DNA of 64,000 nt from Lytechinus pictus. Its lineage: Eukaryota > Echinodermata > Echinoidea > Temnopleuroida > Toxopneustidae. The notes below the pieces were generated by a model that ran no database searches, had not been told where the DNA came from, and saw nothing but the letters and a program-made list of their open reading frames with translations. The first letter of the stretch is position 1; the number at the start of each line of letters is the position of its first letter. Below, piece after piece: positions 24,301 to 35,704 of the stretch. The stretch spans positions 12,746,001 to 12,810,000 of the forward strand of contig NC_087257.1 of the NCBI RefSeq assembly GCF_037042905.1, read 5' to 3'. The position numbers were made by a program, and so were the translations under genes.

Positions 24301-26747
24301 TATCATATCGAATCAGGGGTAGGGGCATCCGGATCCAGCTAACAGATGGAGGGGGGGGGGGGGGGAGGGGACCTGCGCTGCGATCTATGGCAGCTCCTGT
24401 GAATGTTGTATTTTGGGGGTGGTTTTAGAGAAGACGGTATACCATTTGTAAATAAAGTGAGTGGACATGTTGGGATACACATGTTTTTTTTGTATGATTT
24501 GGTACAGCCTTTCGTCAACTAAGATAAATAAATACAATAAATAGGTAATGAGTGAAATTTCAGACCCATGCGAACATGTTTTAGCTGATAAAGCCATACC
24601 CAACATTTTGTGGAAGATAAATAAAATGGAATAAGGAAGGCGCAGCATTACTGAAATTAGTGGAAATGATACATGAACTAAGTGGTAATCAAGAGTAACC
24701 TATATCGTAAATCTGTTTTAATTTCATTGGCAATTAAACTATGTCACTATAGCAATAATTGTTAGTGGATTACCAAAAGGGGCATTAGAAAAAATGGCGA
24801 TTCATTTTGATTCTTAATATGCGCATTTTCTATTTCCCTTTCAATATTAACACCTACCTTCATCTGACATCCCTTAGTTCTTTTTATGTTTTCCTTAATG
24901 TCATCACTCAACACATTATTTCAGATCATCATGACAGAAGCTTTTTTGTAACCTTTCGAAAAGGTTGATGTTTTGATGAAAGGACGCGGCTTGAACAACA
25001 TTAATGTGAAACCGAAAATTACAAGCAGACACCGTGCCCTACTTACTAAATATGGCAGCAAGAACTCTCACCATCATCTTGATGAAATTACGACTAGCTG
25101 ATCTATGTAATAAGCCTTTAGAAGTTAAGAATACGGTAACCAACGGGTTAATACATAACTGCGTCTATTTGGTGGTCATTTGTTTGTAATAATACTTGCC
25201 AATAGTTGTCGTAAACACCCTTTTATTTAACCCCAGTATTCAGCTTTTCGGTTCTGAGGATTTTATATCTATTTCTCCTCTAACATTGCTGTATGTAGTA
25301 TGAATTAAGTATAGGAACGAATTAGCAAGGCTCTTAGGAATCAAAACGACATTGATGCAAATCTGTAATATTGTTATATCAGGTTAATTATTAAAACAAC
25401 ATCAGATATACCTGGATTGACCTGAATATATGAAAAATATAATAGCTTGCCTTTACAGTCGTTAGAGCACCCAACAAGAAGGGACGAATCGTCTATTAAA
25501 TGCGAGTCAACACATTTTGTATTTAAAAAAAAATTCTTAAAATACTGTTTGAAAAAAAAGAGAGACAGGCAACAAAACACTACTAATTTGAAATTATTAT
25601 ATATTCTTCACGACAACGGGAAATCGAATATATCCGTCTATGTTTTCTATCATCATGAATTTTTATTTACCTCAGTCTACCTTTGAATTATTTGCGAAGA
25701 TTTAGAGCGATTGTAAACGCATCAAATCTTTATGCACTAATTATAATGATCGTCATCAGACCATTACCGAAACCAGACATTCCACGCTTGTCGGTTGGTT
25801 CTTATGTCACACGAGTTGTTTAAAGGAATCGTTGAGGTTTACAAAATATTCATGCTAAGGTAATAACTTAATCGATGTGCAACGCATGCGACAGCATTCC
25901 CCCATGATAAAATGACATTGGTTTCCTTCAAATGAGGCATACGTAGGTTACTAGATTCATAAGATTGACAAACTACAAGGGATTATATAAGGTTCCACAA
26001 AGTATAAATTGCTCATAAAAACCTGAATTAGCTTTTATGACAAATTGAAATGATGGCCTGTAGATATTTCTTAGCATTATTGGCATAGTTAAGTGGTCTT
26101 TAAGATTTCATATAATAAGTGATGCATTGTCTAGAACAAAATGTTCTTGAAAAAATAGTGCCATCTCTACTGGTAGCTTGGTGAGTATAAACTGTTTGTG
26201 TTTATTATTCTAAATAGAGGTAATAATCTTAGATAAAGGCTGTAAATAATGATTAAAATCTAACAATTACATTACAGCATTTTCAATAATTATCATAGAT
26301 TTGGTTGTTGATATTGTTGCATTAATATTACTGTGGCTTACCTTTAAAAGACGGTACATCTTCAGCTATATTCTTCAGGTCTGAACAGGATAGACCAAAG
26401 GTGTGAGGAAGTATACCTTTCGGGCTGCCGCCGCCTCCTTCTCGTTCACCCGAGACGGTCTGTTACCACCCCCAGTAGGGCCCCGGTGCTTTCATCTCGT
26501 CGGTTTGGCTCCATTGACTGGGCTGGAGCAACTTGATACACCCCGTTTACATCTAAAACATAAACAAGATTGGGCGAATATTGATAAAGATTATTCATCG
26601 TGACGATTAATCTTAGTTTTTTTTGCAAAAAAAAAGACATATATATGACTAAATTCAAATCTTTCTTATTCGCGATAAAACTATCAACGTCTAAAAATTA
26701 TTCTTCTACTTCTTTTCCACTTCCCTATTTTATCGTTAATTTCCATA
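24301..26747. other. No gene recognised
   Basis: AT-rich, with a run of about 15 G near 24350 and a GC-richer patch at 26410-26550 without recognisable coding. Confidence 0.5.
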
Positions 26748-26960
26748 TTATTATTATTCTTATTATTATAATAATAATTATTATTATTATCCGCCTCCTC
26801 CTCTTTCCTCTGCTTCTTTTTCTTCTTCTTTTTCTCTTTCGTCTTCTCCTTTCTTCTTCTTCTTCCTCTTCTTCTACGTCTTCTCCTCCTTCTTGCTTTC
26901 CCCTTCTTTGCCTACTAATACTCATTCTTATCCTCTTCCTCTGTTTCTTTCTCTACTTAT
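26748..26960. repeat. ATT microsatellite followed by a pyrimidine-rich TCT tract
   Basis: (ATT)n at 26748-26790, then TTC/TCT/CCT on one strand to about 26960. Confidence 0.88.
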
Positions 26961-27789
26961 TCCTCCCCTAAAAAGTGTGCCACGGTTCTATTTTTTCTGT
27001 TTCCGCTGCACATTTTGCTGTTTTAAAATGTCGTAGACTTGATAAAAATTATGTGAGATCCATTAAAAGCCAAAATTTTGCAAAGATAAAGTGTATTTAT
27101 GTTGTCCATAAAATGCAGCTTTTATTACTTATTTTACTTTGCAATATGCGTGCATAGATATGATACAAATCAGCCTGTTCAACACTCACGACACTAGTTA
27201 CTAAATTAAGTCATTTAACTCAGCTTACTACATGTAAAGTAGAGCCTAGATTTTCATGTTAAACAGGTAGACTAAACACTGGACATACAACTAGGCTAAT
27301 TTCAGGATGTGAAGTGGTTCCATTCGTACCCCAGACGAAGATGAAAGAAATGGACTCCGGGTACATCAACGCTACCATGCTCTTGATAATGTACCCCCTT
27401 CTCATGTTTAGATAAATTAATGTTGCCTTTCCACTGCTGATGGCTGTCAATTCACGCGAATAATTGCTGTTTTCATTTTTTCTCCACTTTGACGATATTT
27501 TCACCCCTTTTCTTAATAGCTTTTGCGGGAAGTTCCTACTTAAGGATTTGGAGTATTCCGTTTCAAGGATGTGAAACGCACGTAGTTCGGGTTACTTAGG
27601 TTACGAACATTGACCATTTTCTCAATTTTTCGTGAAACTGTCTCTTATTGTTGCTACTGTAATTATCATATCACCAATGAACGAATCAACGCATAAAATC
27701 TTCTATTTGTCAATGATGATACAGATCCTTTTACGTGATTTATATATATATAAAGAAATCCAAATAAAATTTAAGTAGATATTTACACC

Positions 27790-29900
27790 GATACATTGTG
27801 TGCCCCTGTGGAAATGGAGAGAAGAGCATGGAAACCTGAAGATGAATTGACTCCTGGGGCCCGTTTCATAAAGAGTTACAACTGTTGTAACTTTGCCATT
27901 ATGGCAACTACCATAACAACAGGGCTCAGCAGCCAATCAAATTCAAGGTTACCATGGTAGTTGCCATAATGACAAAGCTACAACAATTGCAACTCTTTAT
28001 GAAATGGGCACCATATGTGACTCTCTGAGCAAAGATAGATAATAACCAATTACGTACCCTTTCTAAATAAAACAAAAATGGAAAAAGGGTAAACATAAAG
28101 ATAGGTCTAGGTTTGAATTTTCAGAGAGGTATAGAATTACTAATATAGGCCCCTTTCTAAATTAAAGGAGCACATGGAAAAACATAGGACGATTCTAGGA
28201 ACGATTATTTAAGTTGAGGTCTAGAATAAGTGATAATGTGAGTCCCTGCCTAAAAACAGAGAACAACATGTAAAAGGGAAAGAAAATCCTACTATCTGTA
28301 TGATTCTTTAATCAGAGATGTTGAATTACCAATCGTGTGCCCATGTCCGAATGGAGATAATAGCATGGAACATGAACATATTAATGGACCATAGGTATGG
28401 CCCTTAAAGCAAGAGTGTTGAATTGCCAACCCTGCACCCACGTGTAAAAGGAGAGGGGCAAATGGAAACATTCGAAGACTATTCGATTGTTGGTATGACA
28501 CTTTGTGTAAATATTGAGAATGACTACTCCTTTCCGCTTGTCTAAATGAAGAGAAACGCATGGGAAAAAATATATTCTCAGGTAATTCTCTTCAAGTGCA
28601 GTTGTAAAATGTCCATGTCCGAGAGAAGAGTATGGAACATAAGAAGAGTCATCCCTAGGCACGAATCTTCATGCAGAGGTATAGAACTGCCAAATATGTG
28701 CCCCTGTCTGAACGGAGAGATGCACATGAAAAAAAAGATTACTAGTACTCCGTTCATGGTGTATCACTTTGTGTAACGAGTGAGAATGTCATATCATAAT
28801 TATGTCCTTATCGAAATGGAGATAAAAAATACGCACGAACAACAACAACAGCAACAAAAATCGACTCTAGGTAGGACACTTCATCCAGAGTTGTAGAATG
28901 GACAATTATGTGTCCCTGTCTGAACGGACAGGAACCCATGGAGGGAGAAACAAAATCAACTCTAAATATGACTCCTCAAGTCAGTCGTAGAATGACCTTT
29001 CACATGTCCTTGTCCGAATGGAGAGAAGGGCAGGGAAGACGGAATGATGGTTTGGCTCTTGTCATGACTCTTCATAATTATAAAATTGTAGAATTGCCAA
29101 TCATGTGCTCCTATCGGAATAGAGGAACGCAAATATGGAAAAGAATAATGTCCCTATTCGTTGTACGACAATTTGTGTAAATGTGCCCTTGTTTAAATGG
29201 AGAGAACAGCATGGAGAAACTAAGATGAAATCTACTCTAGGTATGACTATTTAAGTACAAGTGGTAGCATTGCCAATGATATATATCTGCACAAATGGAG
29301 AGAAATGCATGGAAAATGAATGAAATAAACTCTAAATATGACTTTTCAAGTCAGTTGTAGAATGACCTTTCACATGTCCTTGTCCAAATGGGGAGAATGG
29401 CGTGGAAGACGGAGAGATGGCTCAACATTAGTTATGACTCTTCAATCAAAGTTGCAGAATATTCAATCCTGTGCAAATATTTGAACAGAGAGAAGCATAA
29501 GAGAAATTAAGAGATTCACCGACGCTTGGTATGACACTGTATGAAGATTGAGAATGACTAATGATGTACCCATGTCTTAATGGATAGATGTGCATGTAAG
29601 AGGAAAAGGTGACTCGACTTCTAGTTATGACTCTTTAAGTAGACTTGCAGAATAGTCAATTATGTCATGTGCCCTTGTCTGAACGGAGAAGAATCCTTGA
29701 AGAAAAAAAGGGGGAGAAATCGACTCTAGATATGGCTCTTCTAGTACATTGTAGAATGGACAAGCGTGTGGCCTTGTCCGAATGGAGAGAAGCGCATGGA
29801 AACAAAATTGTATCTATTTTTCGTACGTGACTTTAAGTGCAGGTTAATGGCCAATGGGAAGCCATTAGTGATTGGGAGAAAAGTATGGAGAGAACCTAGC
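27790..29900. repeat. Degenerate satellite, period about 97 bp, about 20 units
   Basis: Units recur with a core like TGTCCGAATGGAGAGAAG followed by GCATGGAAA, then ACTCTAGGTATGACTCTTCA and TAGAATG. Cores appear near 27800, 28337, 28534, 28698, 28908, 29004, 29183, 29370, 29565 and 29767, among others. Divergence between units is high. A family-A MITE interrupts it. Confidence 0.82.
27854..28012. mobile_element. MITE family A, copy 2, inserted into the 97-bp satellite
   Basis: Inverted ends GGGGCCCGTTTCATAAAGAG and CTCTTTATGAAATGGGCACC; almost the whole 158 bp folds back. Satellite sequence lies on both sides. Confidence 0.8.
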
Positions 29901-30303
29901 ACATGTTTTAGATATGATTATTGTACCCACTATAAAATTGATGCTAATTCATACTTCATCATTATTAATATTTAATCAAATATTTTTTGCGGTAGCAGTT
30001 TTAGTGAAGCGCCGTTACTTTGGTAACTCTCGGATAAAAAAAAAGACTTTCTTGGATAAATCGTCAGTCGAGTCCTACCTTGAAAAACTGACCATTTCAA
30101 CTTCTCTTTCGCTCATCCGTCAACTCCAATCAAAAGGTATGCCTGCAGCGGCAGAAGGAATTGATAATAATCAATCACTAATTCATTTATACCGTGATTG
30201 CGTCAAGGAAAGCGCATCTGAGACACTTCTTAAGACATTATTTCCAAGGGCCAATATGAAGTTATCACATCGTGATAGTTATTTTGGTATATTTCTTACC
30301 TGA
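29872..30303 (+). other. Unrecognised open frame of 143 codons; doubtful gene
   Basis: The frame overlaps the end of the 97-bp satellite at its start and the SINE edge at its end, so only about 30000-30290 is independent sequence. I recognise no domain. The part from about 30205 to 30300 recurs in decayed form at 30698-30800, which favours a repeat over a gene. Confidence 0.2.
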
Positions 30304-30800
30304 CTGATACGAAAACATGAATGCTTGTAAGATAGCATTAATGCTTGTAACTAGGCAACCAAAGGGCCGTAGCCTTAAGGTTCTCTCAGAGGGACTTGCA
30401 TTTGAGGATTTATATCTTACCAAAGGGCAATATCACATCAAGTGGGATCCCTACCCGGGTCAAAACGGATTGAGAAGCCACAACTCTACCGACTGAGCTA
30501 ACTTGCCTTCTTATAGCGATTTTCCATAATTGGAAACGTGACCTGATGCATATAAATACCAACACTTTGTAGGACAATAGAGAACATTGATATCAAACGT
30601 TCTTCACAGAGGGCGTATGACCGGTCGTTGTAGCGTGGAATACTCCTTATCAGTGTTCAAATTTGGGTGATCGGTCGTTAATTTGGTTAGACTCCTATCA
30701 CGTCAAAGGAAGCGCATCTGGCCTATTCCTCAAGACAACTTATCAACAAGACTAATATGAAGTTTATCACAAGTGTTGATATCTAGTTTTATCATTTATT
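30205..30800. repeat. Two diverged direct copies of a ~95-bp segment flanking a SINE
   Basis: GAAAGCGCATCTGAGACACT with AATATGAAGTTATCAC (30211-30275) resembles GGAAGCGCATCTGGCC with AATATGAAGTTTATCAC (about 30707-30770). The SINE lies between them. Confidence 0.55.
30300..30512 (-). mobile_element. tRNA-derived SINE, second family
   Basis: On the minus strand it begins GGCAAGTTAGCTCAGTCGGT (tRNA A box) with a decayed B box GGGTAGGGATCCC. The body runs to about 30300. Confidence 0.7.
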
Positions 30801-31599
30801 ACTATGTGACTCACGGAATTGTGATATATATTTCCCGAGACAACTAGGCAAGAAGTTTCTTTTATTCTATTTATTTGGGCTTCTTGACAAAGAAAGTTTA
30901 TCCCCGATTTGGAAGAAATATTTGATTGGTCTTTGATGTCAACATAAGTCGAAAAGATATTTACGAATACAGCTGAAGGTAAATGAGAAAAAGAGAAAAT
31001 GAAATAAATGAGAAGTTGCTTTGTTTTCAGCATAAAAAATAAAATAAGTTATACGCAAATTGAAAATAAAAGTAAAAATAGCAATTTATTGAAATATAAG
31101 TATGACGTTCCTACTTTTTCGAGAAAAAAATGAAATGCCTTCAATGGGATGCCCATAAATTTTGCTCCAAAAGTAAATTATGAAAATTCGATATTTATAA
31201 TCGAATGCTTGTTACCAAGTAATTCTTGGTAACTTGGTTAAGTTGAAAGTAGCTTCTGAATACCATTATGAATCACCCGTGATTTGTAAACCTTAATCAA
31301 GTAATATGGCAATACATACTATGCAAATATCGACGTTAAGAGGCCCAAAGGCCTATGTGGAGGGCTGCTTCGCATAGTTCCAATAAAGATCCGAGCCGGA
31401 TAGGACCCGAATATCAATTTCGTTATCCGATATAAAAAGAAAACAAATGAGGTGGAATCTTCAGCAACCGGTGTCAAAAGCAGTGTCCGAGATGGAGTGA
31501 GCTGCTATTTTTAAGAACGAGTCAAGTTTCTGGCGATTTCACCTCTTCCTCTTTCTACTTGTCACCTCAACATCCTATTTATATATCCTTCTTTCTCTC

Positions 31600-31770
31600 T
31601 ATCTATCCATATATCAGTATAAGCTTTGTCTATCTACCTATCTACCTATCTATCTATCTATCTATCTATCTATATATCTATCTATTTATCTCTCGCTGTC
31701 TTCTCTTTCATCCTAATCCCAATAATCTTCATCACGTTTATATGTCTGTCTGTCTCTCTTTCTCTCCCTA
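31600..31770. repeat. CTAT microsatellite and CT-rich flank
   Basis: (CTAT)n with CTAC variants at 31630-31695, then TCTGTCTGTCTCTC-type sequence. Confidence 0.88.
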
Positions 31771-32819
31771 TACCTACAAACTCTCACATCAATCTCCATT
31801 ACTCATGTCTTTTCTTTAAACCTTATACTCATTGTATCTTTGTCGGTATATCTTTTACTGTTTCTCTCTCACCTTTTTACCTTGCAAGCCAAGAATAGAT
31901 GAAGAAAGAGGGACCAAGCATTACTCACGGAAATACGATTACATGGTCGGTTTGTGTCCATAAGGAGATCCGTCGTCGATGAGTCTTTTACTTGTTTTGG
32001 TCCGTGGTGCTTGTCGATGACTAATTTAGGACATGTTTGTCCAGGTAAAGTAATTTCTTTCTTTTCCTTTTTTTTTCTTGCGAAGGTCTCCACTTCTGCG
32101 CGACCACAGCTTCCACCTAACAAGAAAGAAATTGAAACCTTCAAAATATCTAAGTGACCAATAATAATTTAAAAAAATATTGTAACGGAAATTGAGTTAT
32201 ATGATTATCCATCCTCTTTGTATCGAAAAATTATTCAGATTTGACAGAATTGTTATCAAGACAACTTAAAAAACCACACACAATCAATAAGAACTTATCA
32301 TCTGTAAAGCGATGTATTGTTTACCTACCTAATAAATATTCTGCTGAAAACCCTTACGAGAGGAGAGCCAATATCAGATGATTCATTATAGTCATTATTT
32401 CTAGTCCAAGATTTAAATCACTTGTATTGAGAGCAGCAAAATATGAAATATAATTTGGATTTAAATTATCATATCTCTTTTCATTTTTTTCAGAATTTTT
32501 TTCCCAGGTACCCAGTTCCGTCACACGTCAGGCAGCATGACATCGGAAGGAGGTCCCGCCCTTGTCATGTCAAAGACCTTCAAACATTTACCCTTGCCAT
32601 TATTCCTCACAAGATGATGGACAAATCATGTCAACATTCAACACCGTTCCCATGGCAACTTTGTCATGATATGCACCTCCAAACGCTACGTTGGAATTAA
32701 AGATTCCCTTCAACAGAAGTTGGGTATATTGTTTGATGTAGCATTTTTTTATTGATTTATTTTTTACAGATATCATGATTTTCCCTAATTGTGATTCTTG
32801 GATTAAAACAAAAAAACTT

Positions 32820-32965
32820 TATCCTACTTTAGCCTAATACACCACTTGGGCTAAACCCCTTTGTCTAAAATAAATTTGGTCTAATTTTCGTTAGGTCTGC
32901 ACTACACTTGGTATTATGCCCACTTAATGTAATTACTAATACCAATTTAGTCTAATTTCAGTTTG
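32820..32965. repeat. TTTGGTCTAAT-type dispersed repeat
   Basis: Recurring TTTGGTCTAAT, TTTAGTCTAATTTC and TTTGTCTC words. The same words occur at 47725-47772 and 48084-48140, on both sides of the family-B MITE. Confidence 0.55.
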
Positions 32966-33131
32966 TCTCATGTTCACTTCGTTGATTCTTTTTCTTTAAT
33001 CAAATAAAAATGTGGTTCATAAGCAGTTTATCTAACTATATGGACTAAGCTGTGTGAGAGCAAGTGGGTACTAGACGGAATGGACATACGGTTACTGGAA
33101 ATAGACAAAATAGAATATGGGTTAAATTGGT

Positions 33132-33785
33132 AAGCCCCAGTCACATATAGACACGGATCCTCACGGATCAACACGGCAACGCCGGCATGATCCGGGGAGG
33201 TCCGGGATCGTTTTGCCCCGGATTGAGCGTTGATGACTGTAAAGCCACAGTCACATATAGACACGGATCCTCACGGATCAACACGGCAATGCCGGCATGA
33301 TCCGGGGAGGTCCGGGATAGCTTTGCCCCGGATGACTGTAAACACGGCATCTACACGGCATCTTCACACGGATCTACACGGACCATGCCGGCAGAGCACG
33401 TCGTCAACACGGACCTACACGTCAGCAACACGGACCTACACGTCAGCAACACGGACCAACACGTCAGCTACACGGACCAACACGTCAGCAACACGGACCA
33501 ACCCGTCAGCTACAAGGACCAACACGTCAGCAACACGGACCTACACGTCACCAACACGGACCAACACGTCAGCTACACGGACCAACACGTCAGCTCAAGG
33601 ACCAACACGGCAGCTATATTGACCAGCACGGCAAATAAAAATCTGCTCATAATAATGAGCTGATATTTATTTATTTTTTTTCATCCTTGTCGCAACATTA
33701 TATTATGTTGTTTTAAAAAAAAGATATCAAAACTTAAAACTTCCTTAACCAGCAAAAACGCTGTTTTTTATACAACGCAGTTTAC
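33132..33785 (+). repeat. Left arm of the foldback element
   Basis: Inverted partner of 34522-35114. Unlike the right arm, its terminal block of about 110 bp is present twice (33134-33243 and about 33244-33345). Confidence 0.85.
33385..33625 (+). repeat. 21-bp minisatellite in the left arm
   Basis: About eleven 21-bp units of the form GTCAGCAACACGGACCAACAC, with small variants, ending in AT-rich sequence. Confidence 0.9.
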
Positions 33786-34352
33786 TGTTATAACAGTAGT
33801 TGTTAAGTACTTTAAATATTGAACGACAAATTTAATTTCGATTTGATTTGATATCACGTTATTGAAATCACAGTAAAGGAAAGAAATTTACAAAGTCAAT
33901 AGAAAACATAATAAAAAATTAAGATAGGCCCAGGTCATGACGCATAACTGTCGATGCAGGGCAGTGGTATAAAACTTAATGTACAATTTTGATGTAACAG
34001 GTACATAACATTTATTTTAAGAAAATGAAATGTGAAATAGTAATAACAGACAAAGTTGGGGTAAATATTTATTTAAAAAAAGAAAGAAAATTATTGATAC
34101 ATGCACTAAGTTTACAAATATTAGGTTGGGGCCAATCTCCAAAGCGTAAGAAAATATCCTGAATCGTTAAATCATCCATTTAATCATAAATAAATTAAGC
34201 AAGTTTGTGTCAACTGTTTAACAACTCCTGAAAAGTTCATAAAGTAAATAGCGTTGTAAAGATTTGATGGGAAAAAAAAACACGGACTGCCAAGGATACT
34301 CCAGGCAGCCACACGGACCTACACGGCAGCTACACGGACCTACACGGCAGCC

Positions 34353-34483
34353 ACACGGACCATCCCGGATGGCTTTGCCAACCCGGCAGTCCACGGATGA
34401 CGCCGGATGTTTTTGACAGTCAAAAACATCCGGCGTCATCCGTGGACTGCCGGGTTGGCAAAGCCATCCGGGATGGTCCGTGT
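34353..34483. repeat. Perfect 131-bp palindrome at the core of the foldback element
   Basis: Two 65-bp arms that are exact reverse complements, separated by a single A at 34418. The symmetry degrades outside this interval but continues imperfectly through CACGG-type repeats. Confidence 0.95.
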
Positions 34484-34521
34484 AGGTCCGTGTGGCTGCC
34501 GTGTAGCTGCCGTGTAGGTCC

Positions 34522-35114
34522 GTAAACTGTGTTGTATAAAAAAACAGCGTTTTTACTGGTTAAGGAAGTTTTAAGTTTTGATACCTTTTTTTTAAAACAA
34601 CATAATATAATGTTGCGACAAGGATGAGGGAAAAAATTAATAAATAAATATCAGCTCATTATTATGAGCAGATTTTCATTTGCCCTGCTGGTCAATATAG
34701 CTGCCGTGTTGGTCCTTGAGCTGACGTGTTGGTCCGTGTAGCTGACGTGTTGGTCCGTGTAGCTGACGTGTTGGTCCGTGTTGGTGACGTGTATGTCCGT
34801 GTTGCTGACGTGTTGATCCGTGTTGGTCCTTGTAGCTGACGTGTTGGTCCGTGTTGCTGACGTGCTGGTCCGTGTAGCTGACGTGTTGGTCCGTGTTGCT
34901 GACGTGTAGGTCCGTGTTGCTGACGTGTTGGTCCGTGTTGACGACGTGCTCTGCCGGCATGATCCGTGTAGATCCGTGTGAAGATGCCGTGTAGATGCCG
35001 TGTTTACAGTCATCAACGCTCAATCCGGGGCAAAACGATCCCGGACCTCCCCGGATCATGCCGGCATTGCCGTGTTGATCCGTGAGGATCCGTGTCTATA
35101 TGTGACTGGGGCTT
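34522..35114 (-). repeat. Right arm of the foldback element
   Basis: Inverted partner of the left arm. It has one terminal block, one extra 21-bp minisatellite unit, and a small insertion of about 10 bp in the array. Confidence 0.85.
34690..34950 (-). repeat. 21-bp minisatellite in the right arm
   Basis: About twelve units, the inverse of the left-arm array, with the variant units in the same order. Confidence 0.9.
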
Positions 35115-35383
35115 TAAAGAGGAATTTCATCTTGACGAATAGTTTGGTGTAAACAATAATAAGAGATTGGTGAAGGTTTAAGGAAAATCCATTAATCAAG
35201 AAAGTTAGTAGAATTCTAAATGTGACGTCATATATGAGCAGCTATTAAGCTGCTATGTTATATGAAATGCATAAATTGCCAATTTTTAATGATTCATGAC
35301 AACTTAATATTACTGTCTAAAAGTAGCAGTTGTGGGATGTTTATTTATCACTCACCATTCACCAGCTCCAGTGTAAAAGCTAT

Positions 35384-35701
35384 GGCCCGTATTCTGAAGT
35401 CAGGTTCAACTTAGACCATGGTCTAACTCTGTGCTAAAATTATGGGAAGCCAAAAGTGTCATTTTTTTTATTAAGTTGTACGTTCCTTATGTTTACTGTG
35501 CTCTTTCCTGATTCATCGATGATTGAAGACAATCATCTATTTATAGTTCCCTGACAATTACATATATGAATGATTTGAGAGCCAAATGAGCTGAAATATG
35601 ATATCTCTACTGTTAGTGATTTATGTAACAATTGGCTATCCATACTTAAACCACAACTCTAAACCCGAGTTTAAGTTAGACCCGACTTCAGAATACGGGC
35701 C
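35384..35701. mobile_element. MITE family B, copy 1 (318 bp)
   Basis: TIRs start GGCCCGTATTCTGAAGTC and end GACTTCAGAATACGGGCC. The element is flanked by a TAT duplication (35381-35383 and 35702-35704). Confidence 0.85.
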
Positions 35702-35704
35702 TAT

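Larger units (their letters stand above)
30801..33131. other. No gene recognised outside the listed repeats
   Basis: AT-rich. The stretch 32500-32700 is more balanced in base composition, but its open frame shows no known domain or clear splice sites. Confidence 0.45.
33132..35114. mobile_element. Foldback-type non-autonomous element, about 2 kb
   Basis: The ends are inverted copies of AAGCCCCAGTCACATATAGA, continuing inward for about 600 bp on each side (left arm 33132-33785, right arm 34522-35114). Each arm carries a terminal block of CACGGATC-type words, a 21-bp minisatellite, and an AT-rich inner block ending in CAGTTTAC or its inverse. The spacer between the arms holds AT-rich sequence (33790-34270) and a palindrome core (34280-34521). 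No transposase is encoded; the apparent open frames are translations of the tandem repeats. No convincing target-site duplication is seen, so the superfamily is left open. Confidence 0.85.

Noticed and set aside
26600..26971. Open frames of about 123 and 66 codons
   Set aside because: Low-complexity translation of ATT and TCT tracts.
30440..30512. A functional tRNA gene on the minus strand
   Set aside because: The A-box region is good but the T arm is decayed (GGGTAGGGATCCC), and the SINE body continues after it.
31559..31898. Open frames rich in Y, L and S
   Set aside because: Translation of CTAT and CT repeats.
33230..35059. Long open frames rich in T-R-T-N-T-S-A repeats, and a possible CRISPR-like array
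   Set aside because: They are translations of the 21-bp minisatellite. Units are contiguous, with no unique spacers, and the DNA is eukaryotic.
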